From contig JAQXLA010000005.1 in assembly GCA_029011315.1 (NCBI GenBank), forward strand, positions 62,001 to 126,000: a stretch of DNA of 64,000 nt, given 5' to 3'. The stretch's first letter is position 1; every line of letters begins with the position of its first letter. The notes under the pieces are model-generated. The model saw only the letters and a program-made list of their open reading frames with translations. It had not been told where the DNA came from and ran no database searches. The position numbers and the translations under genes were made by a program. Origin of the DNA: Desulfovibrionaceae bacterium. GTDB lineage: Bacteria > Desulfobacterota > Desulfovibrionia > Desulfovibrionales > Desulfovibrionaceae. Below, piece after piece: positions 7,035 through 16,426 of this stretch.

Positions 7035-8636
7035 TCATTTTTTAGAAAACAGCTCTCTCATTTGCTGCAAAAATATTTTCTCTCCGTTTTGAATACAATC
7101 AGTGATATAATCCAAAAACAAATCGGTTTTTTGCGTCAGTTCTTCAGCCGTTCCGGAATTATCAATGACATATTGGCATCTGTGCATTTTCTTTTCCTGA
7201 GACCATTGCGCAGATTCCGCCATATGCAGCATCTCCAAAGACCAGCCACGAATGGAAAGCAAGCGATTGCGGCGAATGGCGTCCTGACAGAAAATTCCCG
7301 CGACAATATCTGCATGGATCTTCTCTCTCAACAGGGAAGAGGCCTCAAACCACAAAGGAACTTCCGCAACAGACAATTCATCTCCCTCTGCTTCCCGCTG
7401 CTGCCAAAATTGTTCCAGATCCGCAAAAACGAGCGGATGAAGCAGTGTATTCAGTTCCCGGACATCAACGCGATCTTCCTGATTATCGTCACAGAGTGCC
7501 GCTGCAAGACGCTGTCTGTCAACAGCTGCTCCATGCGGTGCGAAGCGATCTCCGAAACGCTGCCGTAAAACCGTCCATCCGTCCTGGCCGTATTCATAAA
7601 GTTTTTTTACCGCTTCATCCGCACTCCAAATCGCAAGCCCTTTTTCGCGGAGTCGCTTCAGAACCGTACTTTTCCCGCATCCGGCAGATCCGGTCACTAC
7701 TATGCGAAACATCCTTTTTTCCAACATACAAAGGGTCTTTTCAAAATCACGGGGAGGAGGACAGATAAAGGCCATCCTTTTCTGCCGTATCGGATGTGTT
7801 AAAGAGAGATGCCATGCATGCAGCATTTGCCGTTCGATTGGCTGCATTCCCTTTCGGGGAATATCGATTTTACCATACACACTGTCACCCCACAGGGGGC
7901 AGCCGATATGAGCCATATGAACCCGAATCTGATGCGTTCTTCCGGTCTCAATAGCAATCTTGACCAGCGCATAATCGCGCCCCCGATGCAGTACTGCCCA
8001 GCGGCTCAATGCAGGTTTGCCATTTTTGACAACAGCCATTTTTGTTTTTACCGCAGGATGACGCCCTATGGGCGCATCAATCCAGCCTTCATCCGTATCG
8101 GGCGAGCCATGTACCAGAGCCAGATACTCTTTCCGAATGCTATGTTCACTGAACTGTTCTGAAAGTTTTAATCGGGACTCTTCACGCAATGCAATACACA
8201 ATAAGCCGGAAGTGTCTTTATCCAGACGATGAACGATCCCCGGCCTTTCTCCACCCATGGAACGCACCTGAGGATATTCGCTGAGCAGATAGTGAACCAG
8301 CGTGGTTTCATGGCAACTCGGTGCCGGATGAACCGTCAATCCTGCCGGCTTGTTGACAACAAGCATATCTTCGTCTTCATACACGATGTCCAAAAGTCCT
8401 TTTTCAGGTTCAATATCGGCTGGAACTTTCGGCACCATGCTGATGGCAACAACGTCTCTCTTTTTTAATTTATATGACGGAGACAAAACAGTTTTCCCAT
8501 TGATCAAGCACGCTCCCTGCTCGATGATTTTTTTTATTTTTTCCCGGGAAAGCGTTTCATCCGCCCAGACATGCTTTATAAATACATCAAGCCGTACACC
8601 GCCTTGTGCCGCTGTTAACTCAAAAAAGTCCGCCAT
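7035..8636 (-). CDS. RluD-type 23S rRNA pseudouridine synthase fused to dephospho-CoA kinase
   Basis: One 533-residue frame encodes two enzymes. Residues 1-65 form an S4 RNA-binding domain. Residues 80-300 are an RluA/RluD pseudouridine synthase with GIVHRLDKDTSG, catalytic Asp139 and TGRTHQIRVHMAHIG. After a short linker (PPPRDFEKTLCMLEKR), residues 309-533 are a CoaE domain: MFRIVVTG, P-loop GSAGCGKST (316-324), a SADEAVKKLY segment and the Arg-rich lid. The first half isomerises uridines in 23S rRNA; the second phosphorylates dephospho-CoA to CoA. The ATG at 8636 is 11 bases past the upstream stop and yields the normal RluD N-terminus; its ribosome site is weak. No stop or shift lies between the domains, so it is a genuine fusion. 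Confidence 0.92.
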   Translation of the reverse strand: MADFFELTAAQGGVRLDVFIKHVWADETLSREKIKKIIEQGACLINGKTVLSPSYKLKKRDVVAISMVPKVPADIEPEKGLLDIVYEDEDMLVVNKPAGLTVHPAPSCHETTLVHYLLSEYPQVRSMGGERPGIVHRLDKDTSGLLCIALREESRLKLSEQFSEHSIRKEYLALVHGSPDTDEGWIDAPIGRHPAVKTKMAVVKNGKPALSRWAVLHRGRDYALVKIAIETGRTHQIRVHMAHIGCPLWGDSVYGKIDIPRKGMQPIERQMLHAWHLSLTHPIRQKRMAFICPPPRDFEKTLCMLEKRMFRIVVTGSAGCGKSTVLKRLREKGLAIWSADEAVKKLYEYGQDGWTVLRQRFGDRFAPHGAAVDRQRLAAALCDDNQEDRVDVRELNTLLHPLVFADLEQFWQQREAEGDELSVAEVPLWFEASSLLREKIHADIVAGIFCQDAIRRNRLLSIRGWSLEMLHMAESAQWSQEKKMHRCQYVIDNSGTAEELTQKTDLFLDYITDCIQNGEKIFLQQMRELFSKK

Positions 8637-8647
8637 ATCACACTGCA

Positions 8648-9574
8648 CTAATGCCGCAACCGGGACGGCAATCTGAAATAAAGTTCTGAAAGCATACGGA
8701 AACAACTTCCCGGAAACCACGAAGCGATCCAGAAAAGGCATATTTTTCGGGATGGCGCAATCCGGTGCAGCAATTTTCTCGCCTGTCTTCCATTGCCTAT
8801 CTGCCACTGGGAGACGGCTTTCTGAAACATGGCGCGTTCCGTAAGCAGTGTCACCACATCGGCATATGTTTTGTCAAAATCAGGATACAAACGCATCAAT
8901 TTATGCAAAATGCATAACGTTTCATCAGCAAATTTGTCAAAATTTTGAAATGTCGTGTTTGTTCCGTGGACTCTCCAGCCTGTCAGTGGCTCGTCGGCAA
9001 AATCAAGTTTCCAATTTTTAGCGATGCGATAAAAAACATCAGCTTCTTCACAGAGAGACAGATTCCCGTCAAACCATTGATCCAACGATTCCAAAGCTTC
9101 TCTTCGAATCATTGCTGACGACATACTGATCCACTGCCGTTGAATCAGCTCTCGAAAAACATATCCCCTGCAGGGCTGTGCTGTCTGAAATTGTCGGGAC
9201 AGGATGCCTTTTTCATTAAATATCTCCGTATCTGTACAGGACAAGCCAACCTGAGAATCTTGAAAATGAACGGTTTGGACAGCTAATTTCGTTGGCTTCC
9301 ACACATCATCAACATCAAGAAAAGCCAGAAGATCTCCGGAAGACTTTTCAATCGCCCGGTTTCTTGCCTCACCAAGAGGAACACTATCTTCCGTTCTGAA
9401 AATTCGCACTCTGTGATCATATTGGGCGGCAATTGTACTGCTGCGGTCAGAAGATCCGTTATCCCAAAAGATTATCTCCCAATCATGAAATGTCTGCGCA
9501 TAGACAGAATTGAACGCATCGCGAAGGTGCGCTTCTCCATTACGACAATTCATAATAATACTGACAGCGGGCAT
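8648..9574 (-). CDS. family 2 glycosyltransferase
   Basis: A 308-residue GT-A-fold glycosyltransferase. MPAVSIIMNCRNGEAHL opens the nucleotide-binding domain, WEIIFWDNGSSDRSS follows, and FLDVDDVWKP contains the DxD metal/sugar-nucleotide motif. CEEADVFYRI later supplies the acidic catalytic-base region. The C-terminus ends in a hydrophobic and basic stretch without a clear membrane helix. The ATG at 9574 is chosen because AGGAG precedes it and it lies one base after the rsmB stop. Substrate is unknown; LPS or capsule glycan assembly is a guess from the family, since neighbours are housekeeping genes. Confidence 0.85.
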   Translation of the reverse strand: MPAVSIIMNCRNGEAHLRDAFNSVYAQTFHDWEIIFWDNGSSDRSSTIAAQYDHRVRIFRTEDSVPLGEARNRAIEKSSGDLLAFLDVDDVWKPTKLAVQTVHFQDSQVGLSCTDTEIFNEKGILSRQFQTAQPCRGYVFRELIQRQWISMSSAMIRREALESLDQWFDGNLSLCEEADVFYRIAKNWKLDFADEPLTGWRVHGTNTTFQNFDKFADETLCILHKLMRLYPDFDKTYADVVTLLTERAMFQKAVSQWQIGNGRQARKLLHRIAPSRKICLFWIASWFPGSCFRMLSELYFRLPSRLRH

Positions 9575-9575
9575 A

Positions 9576-10904
9576 TCAGACTCCTGTTTTCCGAATGACA
9601 GCTCCATACATCAAATCCGTCCCATATATATCCGGATCATTAGCATACTCACGTTCCAATTCTGCACGGAGATGATTTCGGAGAAAAGAACGAATCTGAC
9701 GCTCGTTCTCATCTGGATTGACAGTACATGTCATATAAAACAGTCTTCCGCCAGATTCCAGATGATTCCATGCTGCATGCAGAATATCCTTTTGCAGCAC
9801 AGTCAGTTCAGGAAGTTGATCCGGCGTACGCAGAATCCGCATATCAGGATGTCTGGCCAATGTTCCCAGTCCGCTGCAAGGCACATCCAGCAGAATATTT
9901 TTAAATTTGGAAGAGCAACAGAGAGCAGGCGCAGATGCCGACATGCAAGCCGTTGCAGGAGCCTTCAGCCCAAGACGATCAGCATCCTGACGAAGTCCCC
10001 GCAAACGCCGCAGATTGATATCTGATGCCAGCAAAACGCTCTGTTCCATCTCAATAAGCGAAAGAGTCTTGCCGCCTCTTCCTGCACAGGCATCCCATAT
10101 TGATCCGTCCCACTTTTCAGCTAACAAGGCCGCAAGAAGCTTCTGACTACCGGCTCCATGATAAGAAATTTTGCCTTCGACTGCCAATTCATGCAAATCG
10201 GCAACAGGAGCCGTCATTCGTGAGAAAAGCACACCAGCTTCACCCACACTCTGACCTTTTTCCAACAAAGTATTACGAAGCGACTCCCAGCCTGAACGCA
10301 TTCTGTTCACGCGAATACAGGCTCTGGGAGTGCAGCACATGGCTCCAGCAAGCTCCGCAGCTTTTTCCCAGCCAAAATCCCTAATCCACAGAGAAGTAAT
10401 CCAAATCGGCAGGCTGTACCGAATTGACAGGCGCTGTTCCGGCGTTGCCCCAGCCTGTTCATAATAGGATTCTGAGAGAGGAGACTCACCGGGAATTTCC
10501 ATCTTTCTGGCAATAGTGCGCAACACTCCATTCGCTACGCGAGCAAGCCCTGGTCCAAAACGGCGTCGAACAGCATCAACATAGGTATTGACCGTAGCGT
10601 GTGTCGGAATGCGAACCAGAAAAAGCATCTCATACAAGGCCAAAGTCAAAATACGCAGACAAAGTGGCGGCAATTTTCCAGGATCTTTCAAAAATCGGCT
10701 TAAAATCCAACGCAGGCGAATTTCCGAACGAAGCACACCATAAACCAGCTCTGTTGCCAACGCCGCATTCTGACGGGAAAGTTCAACCTCTCTCAGGCAG
10801 GCATCGAGCAAAGGCTGTACAGGTACTGAGCCACCTGTTTTTTCCAAAACAGACAACGCAACTTCACGCGCTCCAATTTTTCTATTTTTTTCTGTTGTTT
10901 CCAT
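9576..10904 (-). CDS. rsmB: 16S rRNA (cytosine-967-C5)-methyltransferase
   Basis: A 442-residue protein with an N-terminal NusB-like RNA-binding domain (to about residue 140) and a SAM-dependent m5C methyltransferase domain. Motif I is ACAGRGGKTLSLIE. The two catalytic cysteines sit in DVPCSGLGT (motif IV, nucleophile release) and MTCTVNPDENE (motif VI, TC dyad). This architecture is specific to RsmB/Sun, which methylates C967 of 16S rRNA. The length matches the E. coli protein (429). It starts 17 bases after the regulator gene stop, in the same directon. Confidence 0.92.
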   Translation of the reverse strand: METTEKNRKIGAREVALSVLEKTGGSVPVQPLLDACLREVELSRQNAALATELVYGVLRSEIRLRWILSRFLKDPGKLPPLCLRILTLALYEMLFLVRIPTHATVNTYVDAVRRRFGPGLARVANGVLRTIARKMEIPGESPLSESYYEQAGATPEQRLSIRYSLPIWITSLWIRDFGWEKAAELAGAMCCTPRACIRVNRMRSGWESLRNTLLEKGQSVGEAGVLFSRMTAPVADLHELAVEGKISYHGAGSQKLLAALLAEKWDGSIWDACAGRGGKTLSLIEMEQSVLLASDINLRRLRGLRQDADRLGLKAPATACMSASAPALCCSSKFKNILLDVPCSGLGTLARHPDMRILRTPDQLPELTVLQKDILHAAWNHLESGGRLFYMTCTVNPDENERQIRSFLRNHLRAELEREYANDPDIYGTDLMYGAVIRKTGV

Positions 10905-10921
10905 GCGCTATGCCTGCGGCA

Positions 10922-12301
10922 TCAATGACCAATAATGCCGTATTTCTTTAACTTATACTGCATCAGGCTCTTGGACATTCCCAGCAATTCTGCCGCTTTA
11001 GCCTGAATAAAATCCGATCTTACCAAAGCTCTGCGGATCACAGCCGCCTCGATGCCATCAAGAGTTTTTGCAAGATCCAGCTGCACCGGCAGCAAATCCA
11101 CCGCGCTTTTAAACTGCGATTCCTCATCTTTGATAGCCGCAGGAAGGTCCTCAACCGTAATCTGATTCCCCGGAACCAAAACCATACAGCTTTCTATCAC
11201 ATTTTGAAGCTGACGGATATTGCCAGGCCATTCATAACCGGAAAGATAGTTGAGAGCATCCATGGAAAAAGTCTTCGGCTCAATCCCGTTATCCTTTGCA
11301 GCTTTCTCAATAAAATGAGCAACCAACAAAGGAATATCCTCCCGCCTCTCTCTTAACGGAGGCACCTGAATATGCACCACATTCAGTCGATAATACAGAT
11401 CTTCACGGAATCGCCCCTCATCAACATACTGCTTTAAATCCTTATTGGTGGCAGCAACGACACGAATGTTGACAGAAATTTCTTCCGTTCCTCCCACTCT
11501 CTCAAAACGTCTTTCCTGAAGCACTCTGAGAAGCTTTACCTGAAGTTCCGGAGAAAGCTCAGCAATTTCATCCAAAAACAGTGTGCCGCCGTCAGCCTGT
11601 TCAAACAGCCCTCTATGCATAGCCACGGCACCGGTAAAAGAACCTTTTTCATGGCCGAACAATTCGCTTTCCAATACTCCGGGATTCAACGCCATGCAAT
11701 TGACAGAAACAAAAGGAGCCTGTCCACGCGGAGAGGCGAAATGAATGGCTCTGGCCACAAGTTCCTTTCCTGTTCCAGATTCCCCCGTAATCAGCACGGT
11801 AGCCTTGCTGGGTGCTGCTCTTTCTACCAGTTTGAGAACACCGCGTATTTCACAGCTTCTTCCCACAATTTGATGTCTGCCATAACGCTCCTCAAAGTTT
11901 TCCTGAAGCAACCGATACTGACGATGCGCTTTAGCCAATTCTGCAGCATTCTGTAAGGACAATAAAAGCTCTTCATTCGCAAAAGGCTTGGTGATATAAT
12001 TAAACGCGCCATATTTTATGGCTGTAACGGCACTTTCGATGGAACCAAAGGCCGTCATAATTAAAACGGGAATATGCGGCCAATTTTTTTTGACACGCTC
12101 CAGCACATCATAGCCGGAAATACCGGGCATCTTCATATCGGTTACAACAATATCGACATCCGATTCTTCCAAAAAAGCCAACGCCGTTTCCGGATCATTC
12201 AACGCTGTAACGGTATATCCCGCATCAGAAAGAACCGTTTCCAATACCAGGAGATAATTGGTCTCGTCATCGATAATCAGAACATGCATATTGTCATTCA
12301 T
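10922..12301 (-). CDS. sigma54-dependent response regulator, NtrC family
   Basis: A 459-residue regulator with three domains: a receiver (1-120) with phospho-acceptor Asp55 in IVVTDMKMPG; an AAA+ domain with Walker A GESGTGKE and Walker B GGTLFLDEIAEL; and a C-terminal Fis-type helix-turn-helix (AAELLGMSKSLMQYKLKKYG). The sigma54-contact loop reads GSFTGA, not the consensus GAFTGA. No histidine kinase is adjacent, so the signal is unknown. The ATG at 12301 follows AAGGA and overlaps the thiD stop by eight bases; further in-frame starts upstream fall inside thiD. Confidence 0.92.
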   Translation of the reverse strand: MNDNMHVLIIDDETNYLLVLETVLSDAGYTVTALNDPETALAFLEESDVDIVVTDMKMPGISGYDVLERVKKNWPHIPVLIMTAFGSIESAVTAIKYGAFNYITKPFANEELLLSLQNAAELAKAHRQYRLLQENFEERYGRHQIVGRSCEIRGVLKLVERAAPSKATVLITGESGTGKELVARAIHFASPRGQAPFVSVNCMALNPGVLESELFGHEKGSFTGAVAMHRGLFEQADGGTLFLDEIAELSPELQVKLLRVLQERRFERVGGTEEISVNIRVVAATNKDLKQYVDEGRFREDLYYRLNVVHIQVPPLRERREDIPLLVAHFIEKAAKDNGIEPKTFSMDALNYLSGYEWPGNIRQLQNVIESCMVLVPGNQITVEDLPAAIKDEESQFKSAVDLLPVQLDLAKTLDGIEAAVIRRALVRSDFIQAKAAELLGMSKSLMQYKLKKYGIIGH

Positions 12302-13133
12302 ACAGGGGATTCCTTGCTGCAGGTTCTGCCTTGCGCTCTGTAATCCATGCCGCGTGATTCGCCGGACCGGCACCACGCCCTGGAGCGTATGCGAAACGAA
12401 GGCAATGATTCAGATACTGCTGGGCAAAGCGGATCGCATCGCGCAGTGGCATCCCAAAACCGAGACATGTCGCAACCGCTGCTGAAAGCGTACATCCCGT
12501 ACCATGATTGTTTTGTGTCCGTACGACAGGCTGCGACAAGTCTTCCATTCCCCTTTCCGGTTCAAAGAACCAGTCGGTAATGGTTGTGCCAACATGTTCA
12601 AAATGTCCACCCTTCAGCAATACGGCTTTCGCGCCCATATCGGCAAGTATTCGGCAAGCCTCAAGAGCATTTTCTCTCGTCTGGATGCGCACCCCCGTCA
12701 AGCGTTCTGCTTCCGGCCTATTGGGAGTCAATAAATCCGCCAACGGAATCATTTCCCGTATCAACGCTGACACCGCATTCTCCTGAAGCAGAGGATGTCC
12801 GCTCTGACTCACGCAAACGGGATCAACAACCAGTGGAAAAGTACGCTGGCGAACTGCATCAGCGACAGCCTGAATAATACCTTCAGAAAAAAGCATGCCA
12901 GTTTTCGCTGCGGCTATCGGGAATCCGTCACGAACAGTCTGAATCTGGCATGCCACAAAATCCGGATCAGGGGCGAAGATTCCTGTTACTCCCAGTCCAT
13001 TCTGAGCAGTCAAGGCCGTTATGGCACTCATGCCGAATCCGCCTAAAACCGTAATCGTTTTCAGATCTGCCTGAATTCCGGCGCCTCCTCCGGAATCAGA
13101 ACCGGCAATAGTCAAAATACATGGAACTGCCAT
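12294..13133 (-). CDS. thiD: hydroxymethylpyrimidine/phosphomethylpyrimidine kinase
   Basis: A 279-residue ribokinase-family enzyme that phosphorylates HMP and then HMP-phosphate for thiamine pyrophosphate synthesis. ILTIAGSDSGGGAGIQADLKTI (residues 6-27) is the diagnostic ThiD N-terminus, TPNRPEAERLTG is the central motif, and NNHGTGCTLSAAVAT carries the catalytic GTGC loop. A strong GGGAGG site precedes the ATG. It is free-standing, not fused to thiE, and no TPP riboswitch is visible in the 36-base gap upstream, which fits expression from the carA directon rather than from its own leader. Confidence 0.94.
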   Translation of the reverse strand: MAVPCILTIAGSDSGGGAGIQADLKTITVLGGFGMSAITALTAQNGLGVTGIFAPDPDFVACQIQTVRDGFPIAAAKTGMLFSEGIIQAVADAVRQRTFPLVVDPVCVSQSGHPLLQENAVSALIREMIPLADLLTPNRPEAERLTGVRIQTRENALEACRILADMGAKAVLLKGGHFEHVGTTITDWFFEPERGMEDLSQPVVRTQNNHGTGCTLSAAVATCLGFGMPLRDAIRFAQQYLNHCLRFAYAPGRGAGPANHAAWITERKAEPAARNPLYE

Positions 13134-13169
13134 TTTCGCCTCCCTGTTGCAAAATCAGCATGGAAATAT

Positions 13170-13892
13170 TCAACGCAGCGTACTGACGGCTGCGCCGTGC
13201 TGCGGACACTCTCTGTACTCTATGCGCATACCAATCAATACATCTGAAAAAGCCCGGCCGAACAGCAATTTCAATGCAGCTTTGGAAACTCCGTGCCGGT
13301 CTACGGCTGCAGATCGGAAAAGCTTATCATACTGCACCAGTTCTACAATGGCGTCCTTAGCATCTAAGGCACGAATCGAATTCTCAGAACGGACAGCGTC
13401 AGCATACTCTGCCAGCTGTATTCCGCTGCATACCGTTTCATGAAGTCTGCTGAGACGCATCCAGCTTTCCGGCAGATTCAATACGGAAAAGAGATCCTCC
13501 CTGCAGATCCTGCTGTCACTGTAGCGGCGCAAAATTTCCGGCAAATTTGAACAGCGGCGATCCTGACACTGAACAGGACGCCGGTCATAGACCAAACATG
13601 AAATCAAGTACGGCTGTGCGTCCAGGAAACGACAGACCCCGGCTTTTGCGCCGTCTGGAGGTGCAATTCGCAAAAACTCTTCATCAAGTCGTATGCGATC
13701 TCCTATACGTTCATCGTAAACAGTCTCTCCCTTTCGAAAGACCACGACATCCTCAGCAGAAAGAATGCCGTTGGAAAAAAGCACAAGATCGGCTTCATGC
13801 AGAATCGGTCCTCCACTGCGACAACATGTGCCGCAACGCATGCAGTACATCGGATCCAATCTGCTTTCCAGAAAGGCTATTTTTCCCTCCAT
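13170..13892 (-). CDS. YkgJ-family cysteine-cluster protein
   Basis: This 240-residue protein has the YkgJ/CxxCxxCC cluster MYCMRCGTCC near the N-terminus and further cysteines in GVCRFL, LISCLVY and VQCQDRRC, an arrangement thought to bind zinc or an Fe-S cluster. The biochemical role of the family is unknown. The ATG at 13892 is chosen because GAGG lies upstream and it follows the preceding stop by seven bases; an in-frame opening farther upstream would overlap the deacetylase-like gene. Arg- and Leu-rich helices fill the C-terminal half. Confidence 0.75.
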   Translation of the reverse strand: MEGKIAFLESRLDPMYCMRCGTCCRSGGPILHEADLVLFSNGILSAEDVVVFRKGETVYDERIGDRIRLDEEFLRIAPPDGAKAGVCRFLDAQPYLISCLVYDRRPVQCQDRRCSNLPEILRRYSDSRICREDLFSVLNLPESWMRLSRLHETVCSGIQLAEYADAVRSENSIRALDAKDAIVELVQYDKLFRSAAVDRHGVSKAALKLLFGRAFSDVLIGMRIEYRECPQHGAAVSTLR

Positions 13893-13899
13893 GCAGACC

Positions 13900-15162
13900 T
13901 CATGCTTCCCGCAGGACAACTCCGCCATGTTCTCTGGCATAGGCTCGGCAGGTTTCACAGACGTTCCGGGGTTCAAGCAAACAGACCGCTCTTTGACCAG
14001 ACTGTACGGATGTTTCTATCACTGTAATGCCCGGACAATTTGAGCAAAGTCGTGTACTTTCTCTACGGTGTTCAAAAATTCCGTCCGTATCATAATATAC
14101 TTCCCGGTTTCTTACCCACCATGATCCGCTTCTGTGCCCATCAAAAGGTTCGGATGCCGGATGCAGATACCGCTCGAGAGCTTCCCCGCAAATACGCTTG
14201 ACGCTGTCGCTGACAATATTGCCTCCGGATGCGGCAGCACTGTAATCTGGTTCATGGATATATTCAAATGAGAGACCTGCCATTGCCAAACAGATTCCAA
14301 GATTTACATATGGCAAAGCTCCGCGAATGGAATAGCCACCTTCTAACACACTGAGATGAGGATCAATCAGGCTGTTGATTACCGCATAGCCGTGTGCGGA
14401 AAGCCGCATATCAGTCAGCGGATCGGTGTAATGATTATCCTGACCTGCGGAATTAATGATAAAGTCCGGCTGAAAATCATGGAGTATCGGCAGAACCACC
14501 TGTTCTACGGCATAGAGATATCCGGCATCTCCCGTTCCGGGAGGCAATGGGATGTTGACTGTCGATCCAAGCGCGCCAATACCACCGTTTTCCCGGACAC
14601 TGCCGGTTCCAGGATATAAAGTCCGGCCATCCTGATGAATGGATATGAACAGTGTATCAGGATCATTCCAAAAGATATCCTGCGATCCGTCGCCATGATG
14701 GCAATCCGTATCCACTACGGCTATGCGCAGCGCGCCGCGCTTTCGCCGCATAGCCGCAATCATGACCGCTTCATTGTTGATATTGCAAAAGCCCCTGTTG
14801 CCCCAGCTGACGCGCATAGCATGATGCCCTGGCGGACGAACCAAGGCAAATGCCCGATCTTTTTTTCCCTCAAGAATCAAATCAGCAGCCCGAATACATC
14901 CACCCGCTGAAGCAAGATGTGACACGGAGCAAACTTTTTCAACTCCAGGAAGGCAGAAATGCACGCTCTCGATATCTGCATACGAAGCAAGTTCCGGGCG
15001 TTCTTCCGTAATGCCCGGGAGATCGAACAACCCCTCTTCAAGCAGTTGATCCTGAGTATAGAGGAGACGTTCCTCTCTTTCCGGATGAGTCGGAGAAATG
15101 GCCCAGTCAAAAGCCGGAAAAAAGACAACGCCAAGCGTGCGGCGTGCAGCCGGAATACTCAT
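13900..15162 (-). CDS. histone-deacetylase/AcuC-family protein with a Cys-rich C-terminal tail
   Basis: A 420-residue protein of the arginase/deacetylase fold. RPPGHHAM provides the paired catalytic histidines, DTDCHHGDGSQDIFW the zinc-binding Asp and His, SAGQDNHYTDPL the second zinc Asp, and LEGGYS the active-site Tyr, so catalysis should be intact. Bacterial members deacetylate acetyl-lysine (AcuC on acetyl-CoA synthetase) or polyamines; the substrate here is not identifiable. Residues from about 310 on form an unusual tail containing CSNC and, 30 residues later, CETC, which look like a zinc ribbon. Its ATG overlaps the carA stop by one base (TGATG), implying coupled translation. A TTG one codon upstream is the alternative start. 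Confidence 0.85.
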   Translation of the reverse strand: MSIPAARRTLGVVFFPAFDWAISPTHPEREERLLYTQDQLLEEGLFDLPGITEERPELASYADIESVHFCLPGVEKVCSVSHLASAGGCIRAADLILEGKKDRAFALVRPPGHHAMRVSWGNRGFCNINNEAVMIAAMRRKRGALRIAVVDTDCHHGDGSQDIFWNDPDTLFISIHQDGRTLYPGTGSVRENGGIGALGSTVNIPLPPGTGDAGYLYAVEQVVLPILHDFQPDFIINSAGQDNHYTDPLTDMRLSAHGYAVINSLIDPHLSVLEGGYSIRGALPYVNLGICLAMAGLSFEYIHEPDYSAAASGGNIVSDSVKRICGEALERYLHPASEPFDGHRSGSWWVRNREVYYDTDGIFEHRRESTRLCSNCPGITVIETSVQSGQRAVCLLEPRNVCETCRAYAREHGGVVLREA

Positions 15163-16298
15163 CAATTCGCTCGTCCGGAACGATTCCGGATCATTTCCCT
15201 GAAACGATTGAAGAAATATCGGCTGTCAGAAGGTCCGGGGCAGGCTTCTGGATGATGCTGCACGGCAAGAACAGGATGTATGGTATGCGCGAAGCCTTCA
15301 AGAGTCCCGTCATTCAAATTCACATGCGTAATTTCCACATCCGGAACACCGGCTAAATCGACGCAGAATCCATGATTCTGAGAGGAAATTTCGACATGCC
15401 CGGTTGCCAAATCCTTCACCGGATGATTGCATCCATGATGTCCGAATTTCAATTTACGCGTGCTTCCGCCTACGGCATGTCCCAGAAGCTGATGCCCAAG
15501 ACAGATCCCAGCTATAGGCAATACGTCCATCAACTTGCGTATCTCGGCTATTTCCCTGCCGAGAACTGCCGGATCTCCAGGCCCATTTGACAGAAATACC
15601 GCTTCTGCCCCCAAGCGGCAAACCTGATCGCAGGTAAAAGATGCAGGCAGCATGAGCGGTTCAAAGCCTTCCGCTTCCAGCAGTCTCACGATATTCCACT
15701 TAATGCCGAAATCATAGACGGCGAGAGGCGTACCTGTCCCTTTCCAGGCATAGCGTCCTTCGGAATCGAGTTCCGCATCTTCAGCATGAAGTCCATTCAA
15801 AATCCACGGCTTTGACGGCGTGACGACATCGACCAGATTCTGTCCTTCCATAGACGGCAAAGAGGCCGCCCGGACCGCGAGAGCTCCAGGATCGCTGATA
15901 TCTGTAGACACGACACCCCGCATGGCACCATGCAAACGCAAATGGCGAGTCAGGGCCCGAGTATCCAGCCCGTCAATGCACGGCACTCCCTGCTCTTTCA
16001 GAAAATCAGGCAGGCTTTTTTCCGCACGCCAGTTTGAAGGTGTCATGCAGCATTCCTTCATCAGCAGCGCGTTCAAATGTACCTTTCCCGATTCCATATC
16101 TTCAGCATTAATCCCGTAATTGCCAATCAGAGGCCAGGTCATGCAGACCATTTGTCCGGTATAGGAAGGGTCAGTTAAAAGTTCCTGATATCCCGTCATG
16201 CCCGTGTTGAAAATCACCTCTCCGCCGCAGTCACACGCACCGTTTACGGAGCGTCCCTCAAGAGCAAACCCGTCTTCAAGAACCAAAAGAGCCTTCAT
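15162..16298 (-). CDS. carA: carbamoyl-phosphate synthase small (glutaminase) subunit
   Basis: The 378-residue glutaminase subunit that supplies ammonia to CarB for carbamoyl phosphate, the precursor of pyrimidines and arginine. The N-terminal domain begins with [13 protein letters not shown], and a class I glutamine amidotransferase domain follows with nucleophile Cys in [14 protein letters not shown] and the His/Glu pair in AVQHHPEAC. Length equals the family norm. carB is not adjacent. It is the first gene of the 12-kb minus-strand directon, with a clear promoter about 60 bases upstream. Confidence 0.97.
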   Translation of the reverse strand: MKALLVLEDGFALEGRSVNGACDCGGEVIFNTGMTGYQELLTDPSYTGQMVCMTWPLIGNYGINAEDMESGKVHLNALLMKECCMTPSNWRAEKSLPDFLKEQGVPCIDGLDTRALTRHLRLHGAMRGVVSTDISDPGALAVRAASLPSMEGQNLVDVVTPSKPWILNGLHAEDAELDSEGRYAWKGTGTPLAVYDFGIKWNIVRLLEAEGFEPLMLPASFTCDQVCRLGAEAVFLSNGPGDPAVLGREIAEIRKLMDVLPIAGICLGHQLLGHAVGGSTRKLKFGHHGCNHPVKDLATGHVEISSQNHGFCVDLAGVPDVEITHVNLNDGTLEGFAHTIHPVLAVQHHPEACPGPSDSRYFFNRFREMIRNRSGRAN

Positions 16299-16354
16299 CG
16301 TACGTATCTTCCTTTATTTCGCCGCGATGCGGCACCGTCTTCTACATTTTTTTC

Positions 16355-16383
16355 AATTTACGATGTTCACTCTATGGTGGCAA
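16355..16383 (-). promoter_or_regulatory. sigma70-type promoter for carA and the downstream directon
   Basis: On the minus strand TTGCCA (16383-16378) and TAAATT (16360-16355) are separated by exactly 17 bases and lie about 60 bases before the carA ATG. It is the only well-formed promoter I see for the eleven-gene run. The surrounding 16299-16426 gap is AT-rich and shows no gene. Confidence 0.55.
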
Positions 16384-16426
16384 GTCTATTTTTATTCAAG
16401 CCGTTTTTTTCAAAAAACGATTCCGC

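Noticed and set aside
13134..13169. TPP riboswitch before thiD
   Set aside because: The gap is only 36 bases, too small for the element, and shows no THI-box sequence.
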